From positions 33,461,436 to 33,525,435 of the forward strand of contig OU744446.1 of the NCBI GenBank assembly GCA_916610825.1: a DNA stretch of 64,000 bases, written 5' to 3'. Made by a program: the position numbers and the translations under genes. This document shows positions 1 through 11,200 of the stretch, piece after piece. Within the stretch, counting starts at the first letter, position 1. Each line of letters opens with the position of its first letter. Source of the DNA: Haliclystus octoradiatus (lineage: Eukaryota; Cnidaria; Staurozoa; Stauromedusae; Haliclystidae). Below the pieces are notes generated by a model, which was not told the origin of the DNA, did not search any database, and saw nothing but the letters and a program-made list of their open reading frames with translations.

Positions 1-2817
1 TTCCTCCATAGCTTGTTTGGCGTATCTCATTGCAGTAGATGGTACAACGTATGCACCAAGGAGGATATTCCTGCCGCCAACAACTGATAACACTTGGCCT
101 AGCTGGGCTCCAATTACTCTCTTTGCAATCTTTTTTTGGTGGTCCATTGCTATAGTGGCACTTGACAGCATAGCTCTCAGCTCTCGTCTTAGATGGACTC
201 TGTTGATTTCGAAGTCAAGCAGAAACATTGACTTTATCAGTTTATCAGATGGGAGAAACTGACGTGGTAATTCTGGAAAGGCTGGAATCGTAGCTGGTTT
301 GTCTGGCCAAAAGAAGTCTTTCATGCCTTCTGTCCATCTTCTATTGTACATTTCTTTCCTCCTCATGTACTCTTTTTCGAATTGTCCTTTGATATGGTAA
401 AACAGCTTGTTGATTGTTATTCCAGTACGCAATATTTGGATCAGGCTGGTGTCGATCCCTTTACCTTTACCACAAAGAGCAGGAAGTGACATCTGTTGAT
501 GGTAAGGCAATGTGCTGACATAATCTGGGTTGGTTGCTTCCCATATTTTTTTACAGCTACCACAACACATCTTGCCAGTAGCCAATCTATATGGCCAAGG
601 TAAGGAGAAGATACTCTTTGGTGTAGTTAGCTGCTTCATTGTTATGCTCAATGTGGATCCGCACCGTGGGCATTTTCCACCAAGTGGCACCCATGCCAGA
701 ATTGAGGTATCCATCAGCAATGGGCCCAGATCAGTGAGATGTGACATTGAAAAAGCATCTTCAGGTATACATGCTTTCAACCACTGGCTACAGTTCTCCA
801 TGCCTCCTGGTCCAGATGATGTTTTTGCTTTCACAATTTCTCTTAATTCGTCCAATCTAGATGGCACCAAAACCAATGTTGGCTTTTGAAGCTGGGACCT
901 GGAAGGCATCTGCCGAGTGACTGCCAAAGCTGGTGTCTGCATCTCTTGAACTGGTCCATCTGCGGGTGCATCTATCACATTGATTGGCAAATCCTCTTGA
1001 ACATCAGGAATCGGTGCAGCTTCTTGTACACCAGGGCTTAGCACTGCAGACGAGGAACCAGAACAGCTAGAAGTAGAATCAGAATTACTCGGCTTCGATA
1101 CATTGCCACCTTAAAAATAAAAATAATATCAATTACAATTACAATAATCATATATCAGTAACACTGTGCTACAAATGGGACTATTTTCATTCCAATCGGG
1201 AAGCATTCAAAACATAAATGTTTTAAGCTGAAAATCTATCATGTTTAAAGTTCATCCACAACAACATCTGATACAATATGTGACAAAGCTTAGAGAAATG
1301 TAACAGTCACCGATAATTTTTTTAAGTTTCAAATGAAGGGGTTTTTAAATTGAGGGATAAAATTATACAGTCAAATTGCATTATAAAAAGACAGCCATGT
1401 GAGGTAGATACATTGACTACACACAGGTGGCCCTTATGTACAGGGTTGATTCAATAGAAAATAATATTTAGACATTGCAAGAGTGACAACTGTAGACAGG
1501 TGGCATTTGTATAAAGGTTATCATTATAACAGGTTTGATTGTATGAGCTTTTTATATATAGCCTAAGTAGAGGATAAAAGAAATATGAATATATATCAAA
1601 ATAGCTTTTCCCATATACAGTCGCATTGATTGTCAGTGTAGGCTGCAAATCCCTTATGAACAGCATTTCATAAATAAAGCGGTCTTGCCTATTTTGACAA
1701 TGTTTGAGAATGTGAACTTTATCACTATTGTTGTTTTCTCTGTTGTGGCAAAAAATGTTTTCTGTTGTGGCCTACTCTGTCAAAGTAGGTAAGACTGCTT
1801 GCCGTGCTTGGATTATGAAATGATTTTCATAAAGAAAATGAAACACTGAACAAGAAATATGACACTAGGGCAAAACTGTTTTACAGTCAAACCTGTTATA
1901 ACGGTCACCTCTATAAAGCGGCAACCTGTCTATAGTGGTCACTCTTGATATGTCTGAAATTGTAGTTTTTATTGAATCAACCATGTATATAAGGGATATC
2001 TGTATAATGCATATTAGTAATGATTGATTCTGATTTATAATAACTGGAAAAATTGATTGGTAAAAGTTTGAAGCCAATCCGATAAGAAATAACGGAAAAT
2101 AAGAAATAAGAAATAGAGATAGATGGACAATTTTAAAAATTGATATCTCTGTCATTTCTTATCGGATCAACTTCAAACTTTTCCAATCAATTTTTTCAGT
2201 TAACATACATCAGAATCGATCATCATAGTAGCTTTGAAAAAACATTTTTTTAGTAGAATCCCATATTATGGGGATCATTTTGTCATTATTTGTTACTATG
2301 TCATCACATAGTTCCCAGACCAGACTGAAAAACATGATCTGCTCAATAGGTATATCTGATAATCTACTGAATAGCTCAATCTGATAATGGATCTTTTTGA
2401 TGTAATTCATCGATGAATTGGTAGCGATTTAAAGAACTTAGTTTTCTTTTGAAATAGATTGAGAAAATCAAAATTTGATAACATCACTTGAAATTGATGA
2501 TAAATTCCTATGTGCCTATAAATGGTTGAATAGTGACAGAATGGCAATAAATACAGGAACTTTGGAAAAATGATATAAATATTATTTGACAGTTTTATTA
2601 TAGGCCTACACTTACCGAAAAATGACAATTTCGGTTTCTTTGCAATTAATTGACGGTCAATAGCATCTTTTGCCTTTTGTACAATAGCTGGAACTCTACC
2701 ACTGGATCCTAGTCCTTGCCAATTGGCCCCTCCTGGTGCACCACCATCTGCTTTGTATTTGTCAAGAACTTTTCTCCACGCAGGACTGATTAGATCTTGC
2801 TTTCGATGTTTTGGCAT
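1..2817 (-). CDS. DUF6729/DDE-type protein, left copy, cut by window edge
   Basis: Partial copy of the gene described in full at 8244-13229. Exon 1 is 2616-2817 (ATG at 2815-2817, donor GTAAGT just below 2616). Exon 2 begins at 1109 after a TTTTAAG acceptor and runs off the left edge. It encodes about residues 1-437, including the N-terminal zinc ribbon and the first candidate acidic residue (D390), but not the later D and E residues. Every conceptual translation I compared is identical to the right-hand copy at +10,412. Nothing in the visible part is broken. Whether its C-terminal half exists cannot be seen here. Confidence 0.7.
1361..1549. repeat. Degenerate pogo-type MITE (CACCTGTCTATAGTGGTCA family)
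   Basis: Diverged copy running from ACAGTCAAATTGC to ATAACAGGTTTGATTGTA, with internal modules of the form GACAGGTGGC. It lies in the intron of the DUF6729/DDE-type gene and is duplicated at 11773-11961. It belongs to the family best seen at 3649-3832. Confidence 0.7.
1884..2018. repeat. Truncated pogo-type MITE
   Basis: Begins ACAGTCAAACCTGTTATAAC with two of the internal modules, then degenerates near 2015. It is also present at 12296-12430. It has one recognisable terminus only. Confidence 0.7.
2021..2225. repeat. Hairpin MITE with arms of about 75 nt
   Basis: The left arm (TGATTGATTCTGATTTATAA...TCCGATAAGAAAT) is the imperfect reverse complement of the right arm ending ...CAGAATCGATCATCA. 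The conserved cores AAAATTGATTGG and AAGTTTGAAG pair across the centre. A second copy at 12433-12637 comes from the segmental duplication. It would fold into one long hairpin in the intron of the DUF6729/DDE-type transcript. Confidence 0.85.
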
Positions 2818-5538
2818 CTAGAGGCATAAGGTAGAAATGAAAGCATTAGCATCATCATATTGAGATGTATCAGTTCATGATAATGCTAATAAAATATTAG
2901 CTATTGTAAGCTATTAAAAATACTGCATGGCCTGTATAATAGTCAATAGTAGCTGTAATGAACAACAATAACAAAACCAGAAAACCTACATTAAAGAATG
3001 CAATGTCCTCGTCACACGTCAGGACGTATCAATTACTCCACACTTAGTATGTGGTATCTGCTGACAATGATTACATCAAAACTACTGTGACATACACAGA
3101 AAATATTGAAGATTATACAAATGAGTTTTCAAGTGCCCCCATAATAGAATAATGTAAATAGACTTTCAAAAATTGGTACAGTACAAAAAATCAATATTTT
3201 GTTAATTGAAAATTGAAATAGTTCACATCTGTATAAGACAACTCGGATATGGCTAGTCTGACCTGTAAAATGTAACAATAATGTAACCAACTATGGTTCT
3301 AGTCTAATAATAAAAATTAATATTAGGAAATATCTCGAATGGCGTGTCATAAAAGAGACAGACCGTCAGTTTATGTGTAAATTTGCTTTCCAGCTTCAAT
3401 CTTTAATTTTATTTGTGATTACTGTAGGCTACACTAAATATATTGTTAAATTTGAATATGGAAGCGTAGATTATATCATATTACAATGGCCTAGAAAAAA
3501 TTGATGGTTGTACTTTATTGTAGTTCAATCAAGGTTTGCAGGAACCTTGCTGAAACAACTAGGACATTCTAGAACATAGGTGAACTTCACGCATGACTCA
3601 CAATGACCATGCATGATCTAGCAGCCTCTAGCATTTATCTAAACACTAAACAGTCAAACCTGTTATAACGGTCACCTCTATACAGTGGCCACCTGTCTAT
3701 AGTGGTCACTCTTGCAATGTCTAAAATATCATTTTCTATTGAATCAAACCTGTATATAAAGGCCACCTGTCTACAGTGGTCAATTTATCTACCTCTCGTA
3801 GCAGGCTGTTATATACAGGTTTCACTGTAAATACAGTAAATGAGAACTACAAGAACTATGAGAACTTAATGTAGGCCTACAGTCTACTATCAACATGCCA
3901 ACTTGGAATTAATATTATTATTTATAAGAAGAAATATACAAATCAATTCAACCTACGTTGTTATTATTGTTTCTTCAACATATTAAAATCTACAGTTCTC
4001 ATCAATTGGTCCGCCGAACTACAAGAACAATTAGTTTTAATGGGTAATCTTCAAGACTTTACGACATAATTCAAAAGCTGAAAGTATTTTATCAGCAACG
4101 ATCTTACAGGCTCAAAAATATATAGATGCTTTCATTTTATTATTTTACAGCTTTGAATATTGAGAAACCTTTTAAGAAACATTTGGTACTAAAATCATAC
4201 AAAATTTAAGAAATCTCAGTATTGCAGCCTTTGCTTAGTTTTTATTAAAATGAAATGATATGTATCTAATCAGTTTTAATGTCTGCTTTTATTCATTGCA
4301 TAAAACTATAGATCGTCGTACCATTCAGAATCAATATTTAGTAGCTTAGTTAGCCTAAACCTACCTACATCAATCATCAATACAATTAAGATCAGAATCT
4401 AACCAAACTCACAAATTTCTCAAGATGACTGATTAGATATTTACGAAAACAGTTTGGTATAGTTCAAGTTTGTAATTATTGTGTCAATTATGATTGGCTC
4501 ATGTTCACCAGACTGAATGATTCAACATTATATTCAGGACTTGATAAAAATTTGGACGCAAATACATTCGAATTAGCCTAACCTCTAGCGCTTGTCAGCT
4601 ATAAAAGCATACAAATTGATCATGAGGTCTGGCTATACAGTAGAAGGTGTAGCTAGGATATAGCCCTAATAATCTAATTAGTTTTTAAATGACAATGTAT
4701 TATTAAATTCACTAGCCTAAACATCATAGCAAGCAAACAACTAACCTTCAGAACACTCCAGTTGTGCACATAAACAAATAAAATCAAACAATTCGTAGTT
4801 CCAGTGTTTCCAAAACCAAAACCATCTGAATTAGAAGGATGGTTCAAACCAATAGATTATACGATAATAGAAGTCAGATATATGAAAACTAACGCCAACG
4901 ACGAAGAGCGAAATAGTTAGACGTCAGGATCCATACGATCGCAGTGAAATATGAATCTTATTTTGAAGGGAGTGTTCAATAAAGCAGTTCGTAAACGTGC
5001 TGCACCATTTCCTGAAAGAGAAAATAAGAAATAACAGCGACAATAACTAGATGTAAACACTGATCAAATATATGAAACATGATGTAAAACGACATGCTAG
5101 GCTAATATATCAAACTTGATCACGTCGTCACTCGTCAGTAATTTGTTCAGAGTTTCCTCTCTCTTTCCTTCTCCAATCATCCCGATACTTTCCCCTTCAA
5201 ACTTCAAAGGAATATCATTATATTACGGTTGAAACGATGTTTTCGCCATATTTTTCGATAATGTGCATGGGTTCTGTGAAATAAAAGCAATGCAATAATT
5301 GATATTATATTAGGTCAAACATCAACAACGTTACGGATCGCCATTTTGGAAGTATTGATATGTTGATAAGAGGCTAATCTCACCTTGACGTTCGTTGCTA
5401 GGCAAACCGGTGCGAGTTCTTGCACGTACCGGTGCGAGTAAGAATGGAATGCTGCGCACGCAATGTTTTGAGTGAACTCGGACCAGTCGTAACTCGTACC
5501 AGATTTTTACCTCGTCAGCTACACTACCGCCCGAGCTA
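2818..5538. other. Noncoding region upstream of left gene copy
   Basis: AT-rich sequence without a credible ORF. It contains one pogo-type MITE (3649-3832) and ends in a CpG-richer block (5340-5538) with the YY1-like motif. The same holds for 13230-15950. Confidence 0.6.
3649..3832. repeat. pogo-type MITE, near full length (about 184 bp)
   Basis: Ends are ACAGTCAAACCTGTTATAAC and TATATACAGGTTTCACTGT, which form a terminal inverted repeat starting CAGT as in pogo/Tigger elements. Inside are alternating GGCCACCTGTCTATAGTGG and CCTGTATATAAAGGCCACC modules, so the element is built of sub-repeats. A duplicate lies at 14061-14244. Confidence 0.88.
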
Positions 5539-5690
5539 GGCTCGGGGGAATAATCGGAGCTGGAGGGGGGGGAAAAGGGGGAAAGAAGAAAGGAGGGAGG
5601 GAGGGGGCTTGGAGCCTAAGGAAAAGGGAGAGAAAGGGAAGAGAAAGGAAGGAAGAGGTGAAAAAAGGAAAAAAAATAGATCAATATGTT
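5539..5690. repeat. G-rich, then A/G-rich purine tract at the duplication junction
   Basis: Starts exactly where similarity of the left arm ends. The plus strand is nearly all purine for about 140 nt, with several runs of 3-8 G (for example GGAGGGAGGGAGGGGGC). It could form G-quadruplex or triplex DNA. There is no coding potential. Confidence 0.85.
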
Positions 5691-6639
5691 CATAGCGGTC
5701 GCTAGTTGATACAATATCGATATATCTTGCAAAATCAGCGGAGGGTTTGAACCATGGTCTCTGGCTAACGATAAATGACGCGTAGCCTAGGCAACAAGAG
5801 AATAAATAACATGGCTAAACCAACATGGCGGAACGATAATCATTATGGTCTCCTTCCAGATGTTATTAGTTTATTTTATTTCTTGATTATCAATTAGTCT
5901 TGTTCGTTTTATGAAATGTAATCAATAAAAAGTAATCTCCTGCTTGGATCATCATCGTTTATCATTACACGATGACGACATTGACTTACTGTACTTATAG
6001 CTTAGAATTCACTTTTAGAATATCTTCTTTATAGGTCCAAGGCTATAAACCGTTAATAAATAAGAGAACCCAGTCTGCAACTATTGATATATACTGAGGC
6101 ACTCCGTTCAGAGGAACAAATTTAGCTAACTGGATTATAAATATGGTAATTAGGACTTAGGATTGTTGACATGTCACCAAATTCTACTGCACTTCATTTT
6201 CGGCCATGTGTAAGATTTATGTTTGTACTTTTCAGAAAGAAATAATATTTAAAAGGATTGCTTGGTTTCACTTGACTATAGAAAATCATTGTTTGTCTAC
6301 AATCAACAGACACAATACTAGATTATGTAGACCCTGTCTAGAAATATCCATTGACGACATGAATTCTGTTTCAAAGCAAATTTATTTCAAACATAATGTG
6401 TACAGAATAAACATAAATAACAAATATTAAAATCAATATTATTCCTGACAATTTAATTTCAGTATTCAACATATATTGTAAATAGTATTCAACAGTAAAC
6501 AGCATTCTAGTTATTAGACAGCGTTTTCTATATCTCTGATGTCATTCAGAAGTTAAATGCATGAAATGATACGAGCAGGAAAATTTGAAAATGAAATCAA
6601 GGAAAGAAAAAACGTTGTCCAATAATAAATTTGTTTTCT

Positions 6640-7062
6640 GCCAGTTTCTATGCTAAGTTCATTCAAATCCATATAATCTGATTTAGTAATAGATCAAATA
6701 ATCTACCAGATAATGGTTGTAATGTTGGTAACATCCTAAATGCTTTATATCAAATTACACTAGTCTCGTTTCCTTTTAATTGACATCAGATTACTACATT
6801 AGGACTGGTCAAGATGTTAGATGCCATTTGGTGCATGTAGAAGCTAAGACGTAGTCGTGTAAGTTGATATCAATCGACAGGACTACCTCTTAGCTACTAC
6901 ATTTACCAAATGAAATCTAAGCTCTCGTTCAGTCCTAATAATCTATGTTAATTAAAAGAAAACAAGACTAATGTAAATTGAAATAAAACAATATTGTTAC
7001 CAGCATTACATGGCCAATTTACACGTCATTATTTACTAGACTAAATTATGTCAGTAGTTAGG
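6640..7062. repeat. Long imperfect hairpin (arms of 150 nt or more)
   Basis: The centre is near 6866-6872 (GTTGATATCAATCGAC). Flanking arms pair through CATTTGGT/ACCAAATG, TAGGACTG/CAGTCCTA, CCTTTTAATTGACAT/ATGTTAATTAAAAG and AATGTTGGTAAC/GTTACCAGCATT. I estimate about 80% pairing, by eye. Pairing weakens outwards and the outer limits are approximate. It is most likely an old MITE, or else a long dsRNA hairpin locus. Confidence 0.8.
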
Positions 7063-7717
7063 CTCAAACGTCATAATAGATATGAGTACATAAGGTAATA
7101 ATAAACCTCTTATTGCTTGGTCTTACTGCTATTGCTAAGTGTAACGTTGTAAAATCATGATGGTGGGGCACCAGCAGAACTAAAATGGAAGAAAAAGTAA
7201 AAATAGAAAAAGCAGTTAGTAAATTATACAGAACAAAAATCCCTATGGTTAAAATTGTAAACTAAATGTATCAATAAATATATATAGTTTTTTGAGGAGA
7301 TTGTCAAGGTATTTCCTATTCTAACTAGGTAAAGGCAACCTGTTAATAGAGGGAAATAATAACTAAATTGTAATCTGTGAAAAATGGATTTGATTTTACT
7401 TACAAATAGTATCTGATCTATGATGAAAGGATTCACATATGTAATACATTAGTCAGAAAATCAGGTTTGTTACTTTGAGTTGCAATCGAAGGCGGAATAA
7501 ATTGCCTGCTGATCACATTAGTATGAACTACCAAACATGATTTTCTGACTCTTAAATTATATTATGCAAATCCCTGCTTATAGTATTGAGCCATATCTTC
7601 AATCTGTAAGAAGCTTTACACCTCTTACATTTAGATAACACTATAATTATATATAGAAAATACTCGATTGTTGAACAGTGACAATAAATAACAGAGCTGT
7701 AAACAAATAAACAAATA

Positions 7718-7857
7718 GAGTCAATGACTACACATTATTTTCTGATATTCAGAGTTTCATGCTTTATGCGGTCTTCAAGACAGAGCCTCTGTCTGAAGAT
7801 AGCATAAAGCGTGAAAATCCTGAGTAACAGAAAAAAATATGTAGTCATTGACTCAAT
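7718..7857. repeat. Hairpin MITE, GAGTCAATGACTACA termini
   Basis: The left arm AGAGTCAATGACTACACAT...CATGCTTTATGCGGTCTTCA pairs with the right arm TGAAGATAGCATAAAGCGTG...ATGTAGTCATTGACTC over about 65 nt with few mismatches. A single diverged arm lies at 27420-27495. It lies about 400 bp below the stop of the DUF6729/DDE-type gene. Confidence 0.88.
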
Positions 7858-8243
7858 ATGACTTCTGAAACCCCAAAAATTATTTTCTGGTCTTAATCCT
7901 TAATAAACTATTTTGAAGAAGTTCAAATTCAGATAAATGCAATTTTCAATTTGGCAATTTTGACTTGCGCTCAAGCGGGCTAAACTGTATAGTTTATTTG
8001 ATGGATAATGTTGTCACAGTAATAAAACAATGGTAATATGAATTGATTGATTCTGAATTAATTAAAAACTAAGTCATATCATTTGCTTTAAGACTGCAGC
8101 TAACAATAAATCAAGACATGACAGAAAGCCACATTAATGAAGCTATATACTTGGAAAAATAAATTAATTTGAATCGATAGTTGCTATACAGAGGTGACCA
8201 TTTCTGCAGGTTTTGATTACTATTTGATAAACATAAATAAAAC

Positions 8244-11200
8244 TTACGAGCTTTCTAGACGCTTTTGCTTCTTACGAAGATTGTTGCGTCGATAACGTTC
8301 ACGCCTTCTCTCCTGCTTTGCTTTCCGAAGATCATCACGATCCACAACATTGTCTGCCAAGGGACACCAAAATACCTGACTCCAGCCTTCATTGTGTGGT
8401 TCTTTGAATTGTTCATGATGTAGTGGAGGTTCATCGCATCCAATCTTCTTGTACAAACCACGGAGTGGGAAACGACATATGTGGCACTTTTGGCTCCTAG
8501 TATCATCTGATGGTATTACAAAACTGCTGGCAGATTCATGGGCTGTGTTACGTCGACGTCGAAGAGCTTCCTCTTGTGGCGTGGGGACAGTGTTGCAAGG
8601 TTGCATTGGACATCGCCCATGCCTGGAACCATCAGGTGTGTGTTCATTCCTTCCCACAAGAAGCGGCTTTTTACAGTATGTGCAGTTGTATGAAGCATTG
8701 TGCCTTGAGGTTTCTTCTGCTTGGTGCATTTGTCTTTCATTAGATGCTCGTTCAGCTCTCTCTGACACTATCTCCTCAATTGACACTTCCGATGGTCCAG
8801 GTCTTGCCTCCTGTGGAGCTTGAGGTAAATGGTGACTTTCCCCTGTATCGCCAAGCATCTGCCGCACAACTGGGTCATATGCCACTGCTTCAAGGTTTGC
8901 TTCCATTTCCATCATTCTAAGCATGCTGTCCACACTAATAGAGCCTTCTGCAGTTGCACTAGTAATTAACCTCCGCTGCTTTAATACCCATGCCTTAGCC
9001 TGCATTAGTGATACTGGTCTGTATGGCAATGGTGACCTTTCTTCTCTATGTGCGTTATTAACCTCCTCCAGCATTGCTTCCCTATATTTTGCCAATAAGA
9101 ACTCAACAGATTTATTCTCGCCATATTGTGCCAATAAAACAAGCCATAGCTTCTCCATTGGCCCACCAGGATCACTACTAATAGACCACACAGATGACGA
9201 TGTACCACTCATTGCTCTCAGTCTTGAGAATGGGCGGGCAATATTATCTGTCCTTTCCCAAGGTGGCAATACATCATCTCTTTCAGGCTCAAGTGGAAAG
9301 TCGTCAATGTCATCAAGGTCATCATTGCCGTCATCATCAAACCCTTCATCAGGAAGTGACAGATCTTCAACATCTAAATCCTGGACATGGCCAACACCCT
9401 CATTTTCTTCTCCAAGATCATCAGATAGATCGTTGTGTTGATCAATGCCAGCTAGCAGCTCTTGCACATCACTTCCAGGATTATCAATGGACTGCAGATA
9501 CTCCATACCAATCTTTGGCAAAGGACCTTCTCCTGATGCAATCTTGAAGTCTTTCCAGCTACCAAGACCGCAAGCAACTAAGTGCTCTACCTCACGGGGA
9601 GACAAACCCTCAGCTGGAACTTCAAGCCCGATTCTTGCCATGGCTCTCCTGTTGTAGCGATGAATTTGCCATGATAGACGAGCATTGTATAGCTCTGCTC
9701 CTACTCGCCTGATGTCATACCAGTCACGGTCAAATACGCTGTGTACAGCCTCCACTCGAGATGTACCACGCAAGCTTTGGTAAGTTGGTAGGACAATCGA
9801 AGAGTGGTCGTAGTGGACGAATCCAGTTTTTACAAACATGGAAGGGTCTTCAGGATTATCACTTAGGCATCCATTTTGTATATGCACCAGTTGGTTCTTC
9901 CACGTTGCAAAAAATTTCTTGGTTAGAAGTGGCCATCCAATAGATCCAATGGGTGGACAAACAGTAGAATCCAGCCCCTTTTCTTGCTGATCTTGTTGCC
10001 AACAAGCTAGTGACAATTGATCCATGTTCCAGAATCTTGTCACTACTTGTGTCATTGATTTTTTTAAGAGGTCAGCAGGCGGAACTATGCGTCGGACAAA
10101 CTTTCCAATCTCCTGTCGGGTTGGTTTCCCTTCTTTCTTCAATGAAGCCCTTGCTAGTTTTAGAGCTTTCATATCCTCAGGAGAGCGGACAAGCATTGCC
10201 TTGCTCAACGAGGACATGAATTTTGCATGACGAGGATGCTCAGCATTAGTAGATTTGGACAGCCTCATCATAACATGGACGACATCCAAACGAAGTTCCC
10301 CAAAAAGATCATTAATGAAACCCATTTCATTTCTCGTCTCACCACAGCATCCACAATCCACAAAGCATATTGATGGTGTCTCTTGACCAACAGCAGAATG
10401 ACGACTTGCCACTTCCTCCATAGCTTGTTTGGCGTATCTCATTGCAGTAGATGGTACAACGTATGCACCAAGGAGGATATTCCTGCCGCCAACAACTGAT
10501 AACACTTGGCCTAGCTGGGCTCCAATTACTCTCTTTGCAATCTTTTTTTGGTGGTCCATTGCTATAGTGGCACTTGACAGCATAGCTCTCAGCTCTCGTC
10601 TTAGATGGACTCTGTTGATTTCGAAGTCAAGCAGAAACATTGACTTTATCAGTTTATCAGATGGGAGAAACTGACGTGGTAATTCTGGAAAGGCTGGAAT
10701 CGTAGCTGGTTTGTCTGGCCAAAAGAAGTCTTTCATGCCTTCTGTCCATCTTCTATTGTACATTTCTTTCCTCCTCATGTACTCTTTTTCGAATTGTCCT
10801 TTGATATGGTAAAACAGCTTGTTGATTGTTATTCCAGTACGCAATATTTGGATCAGGCTGGTGTCGATCCCTTTACCTTTACCACAAAGAGCAGGAAGTG
10901 ACATCTGTTGATGGTAAGGCAATGTGCTGACATAATCTGGGTTGGTTGCTTCCCATATTTTTTTACAGCTACCACAACACATCTTGCCAGTAGCCAATCT
11001 ATATGGCCAAGGTAAGGAGAAGATACTCTTTGGTGTAGTTAGCTGCTTCATTGTTATGCTCAATGTGGATCCGCACCGTGGGCATTTTCCACCAAGTGGC
11101 ACCCATGCCAGAATTGAGGTATCCATCAGCAATGGGCCCAGATCAGTGAGATGTGACATTGAAAAAGCATCTTCAGGTATACATGCTTTCAACCACTGGC

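Larger units (their letters stand above)
1..5538. repeat. Left arm of a direct duplication, offset 10,412
   Basis: Bases 1-5538 reappear as 10413-15950 in the same orientation. Positions, embedded MITEs and all ORFs shift by exactly 10,412. Similarity stops after the shared sequence CCGCCCGAGCTA at 5538 and 15950; the right flanks then differ (GGCTCGGGGG versus ACCAGGCGAT). The left limit lies outside the window. I saw no mismatch in the lines compared by eye, but did not compute full identity. Confidence 0.92.
5691..8243. other. Noncoding spacer between duplicated arms
   Basis: Apart from the two hairpin elements (6640-7062, 7718-7857) I see no gene. The ORFs here are short, AT-biased and lack recognisable motifs. 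This sequence occurs once in the window. Confidence 0.55.

Noticed and set aside
1865..2155. 96-codon ORF containing a [20 protein letters not shown] peptide
   Set aside because: It is a translation of the pogo-type MITE; similar peptides appear wherever the MITE is read in that frame.
8923..9441. Ser-rich 172-codon plus-strand ORF
   Set aside because: Antisense shadow of the acidic region of the DUF6729/DDE-type gene.
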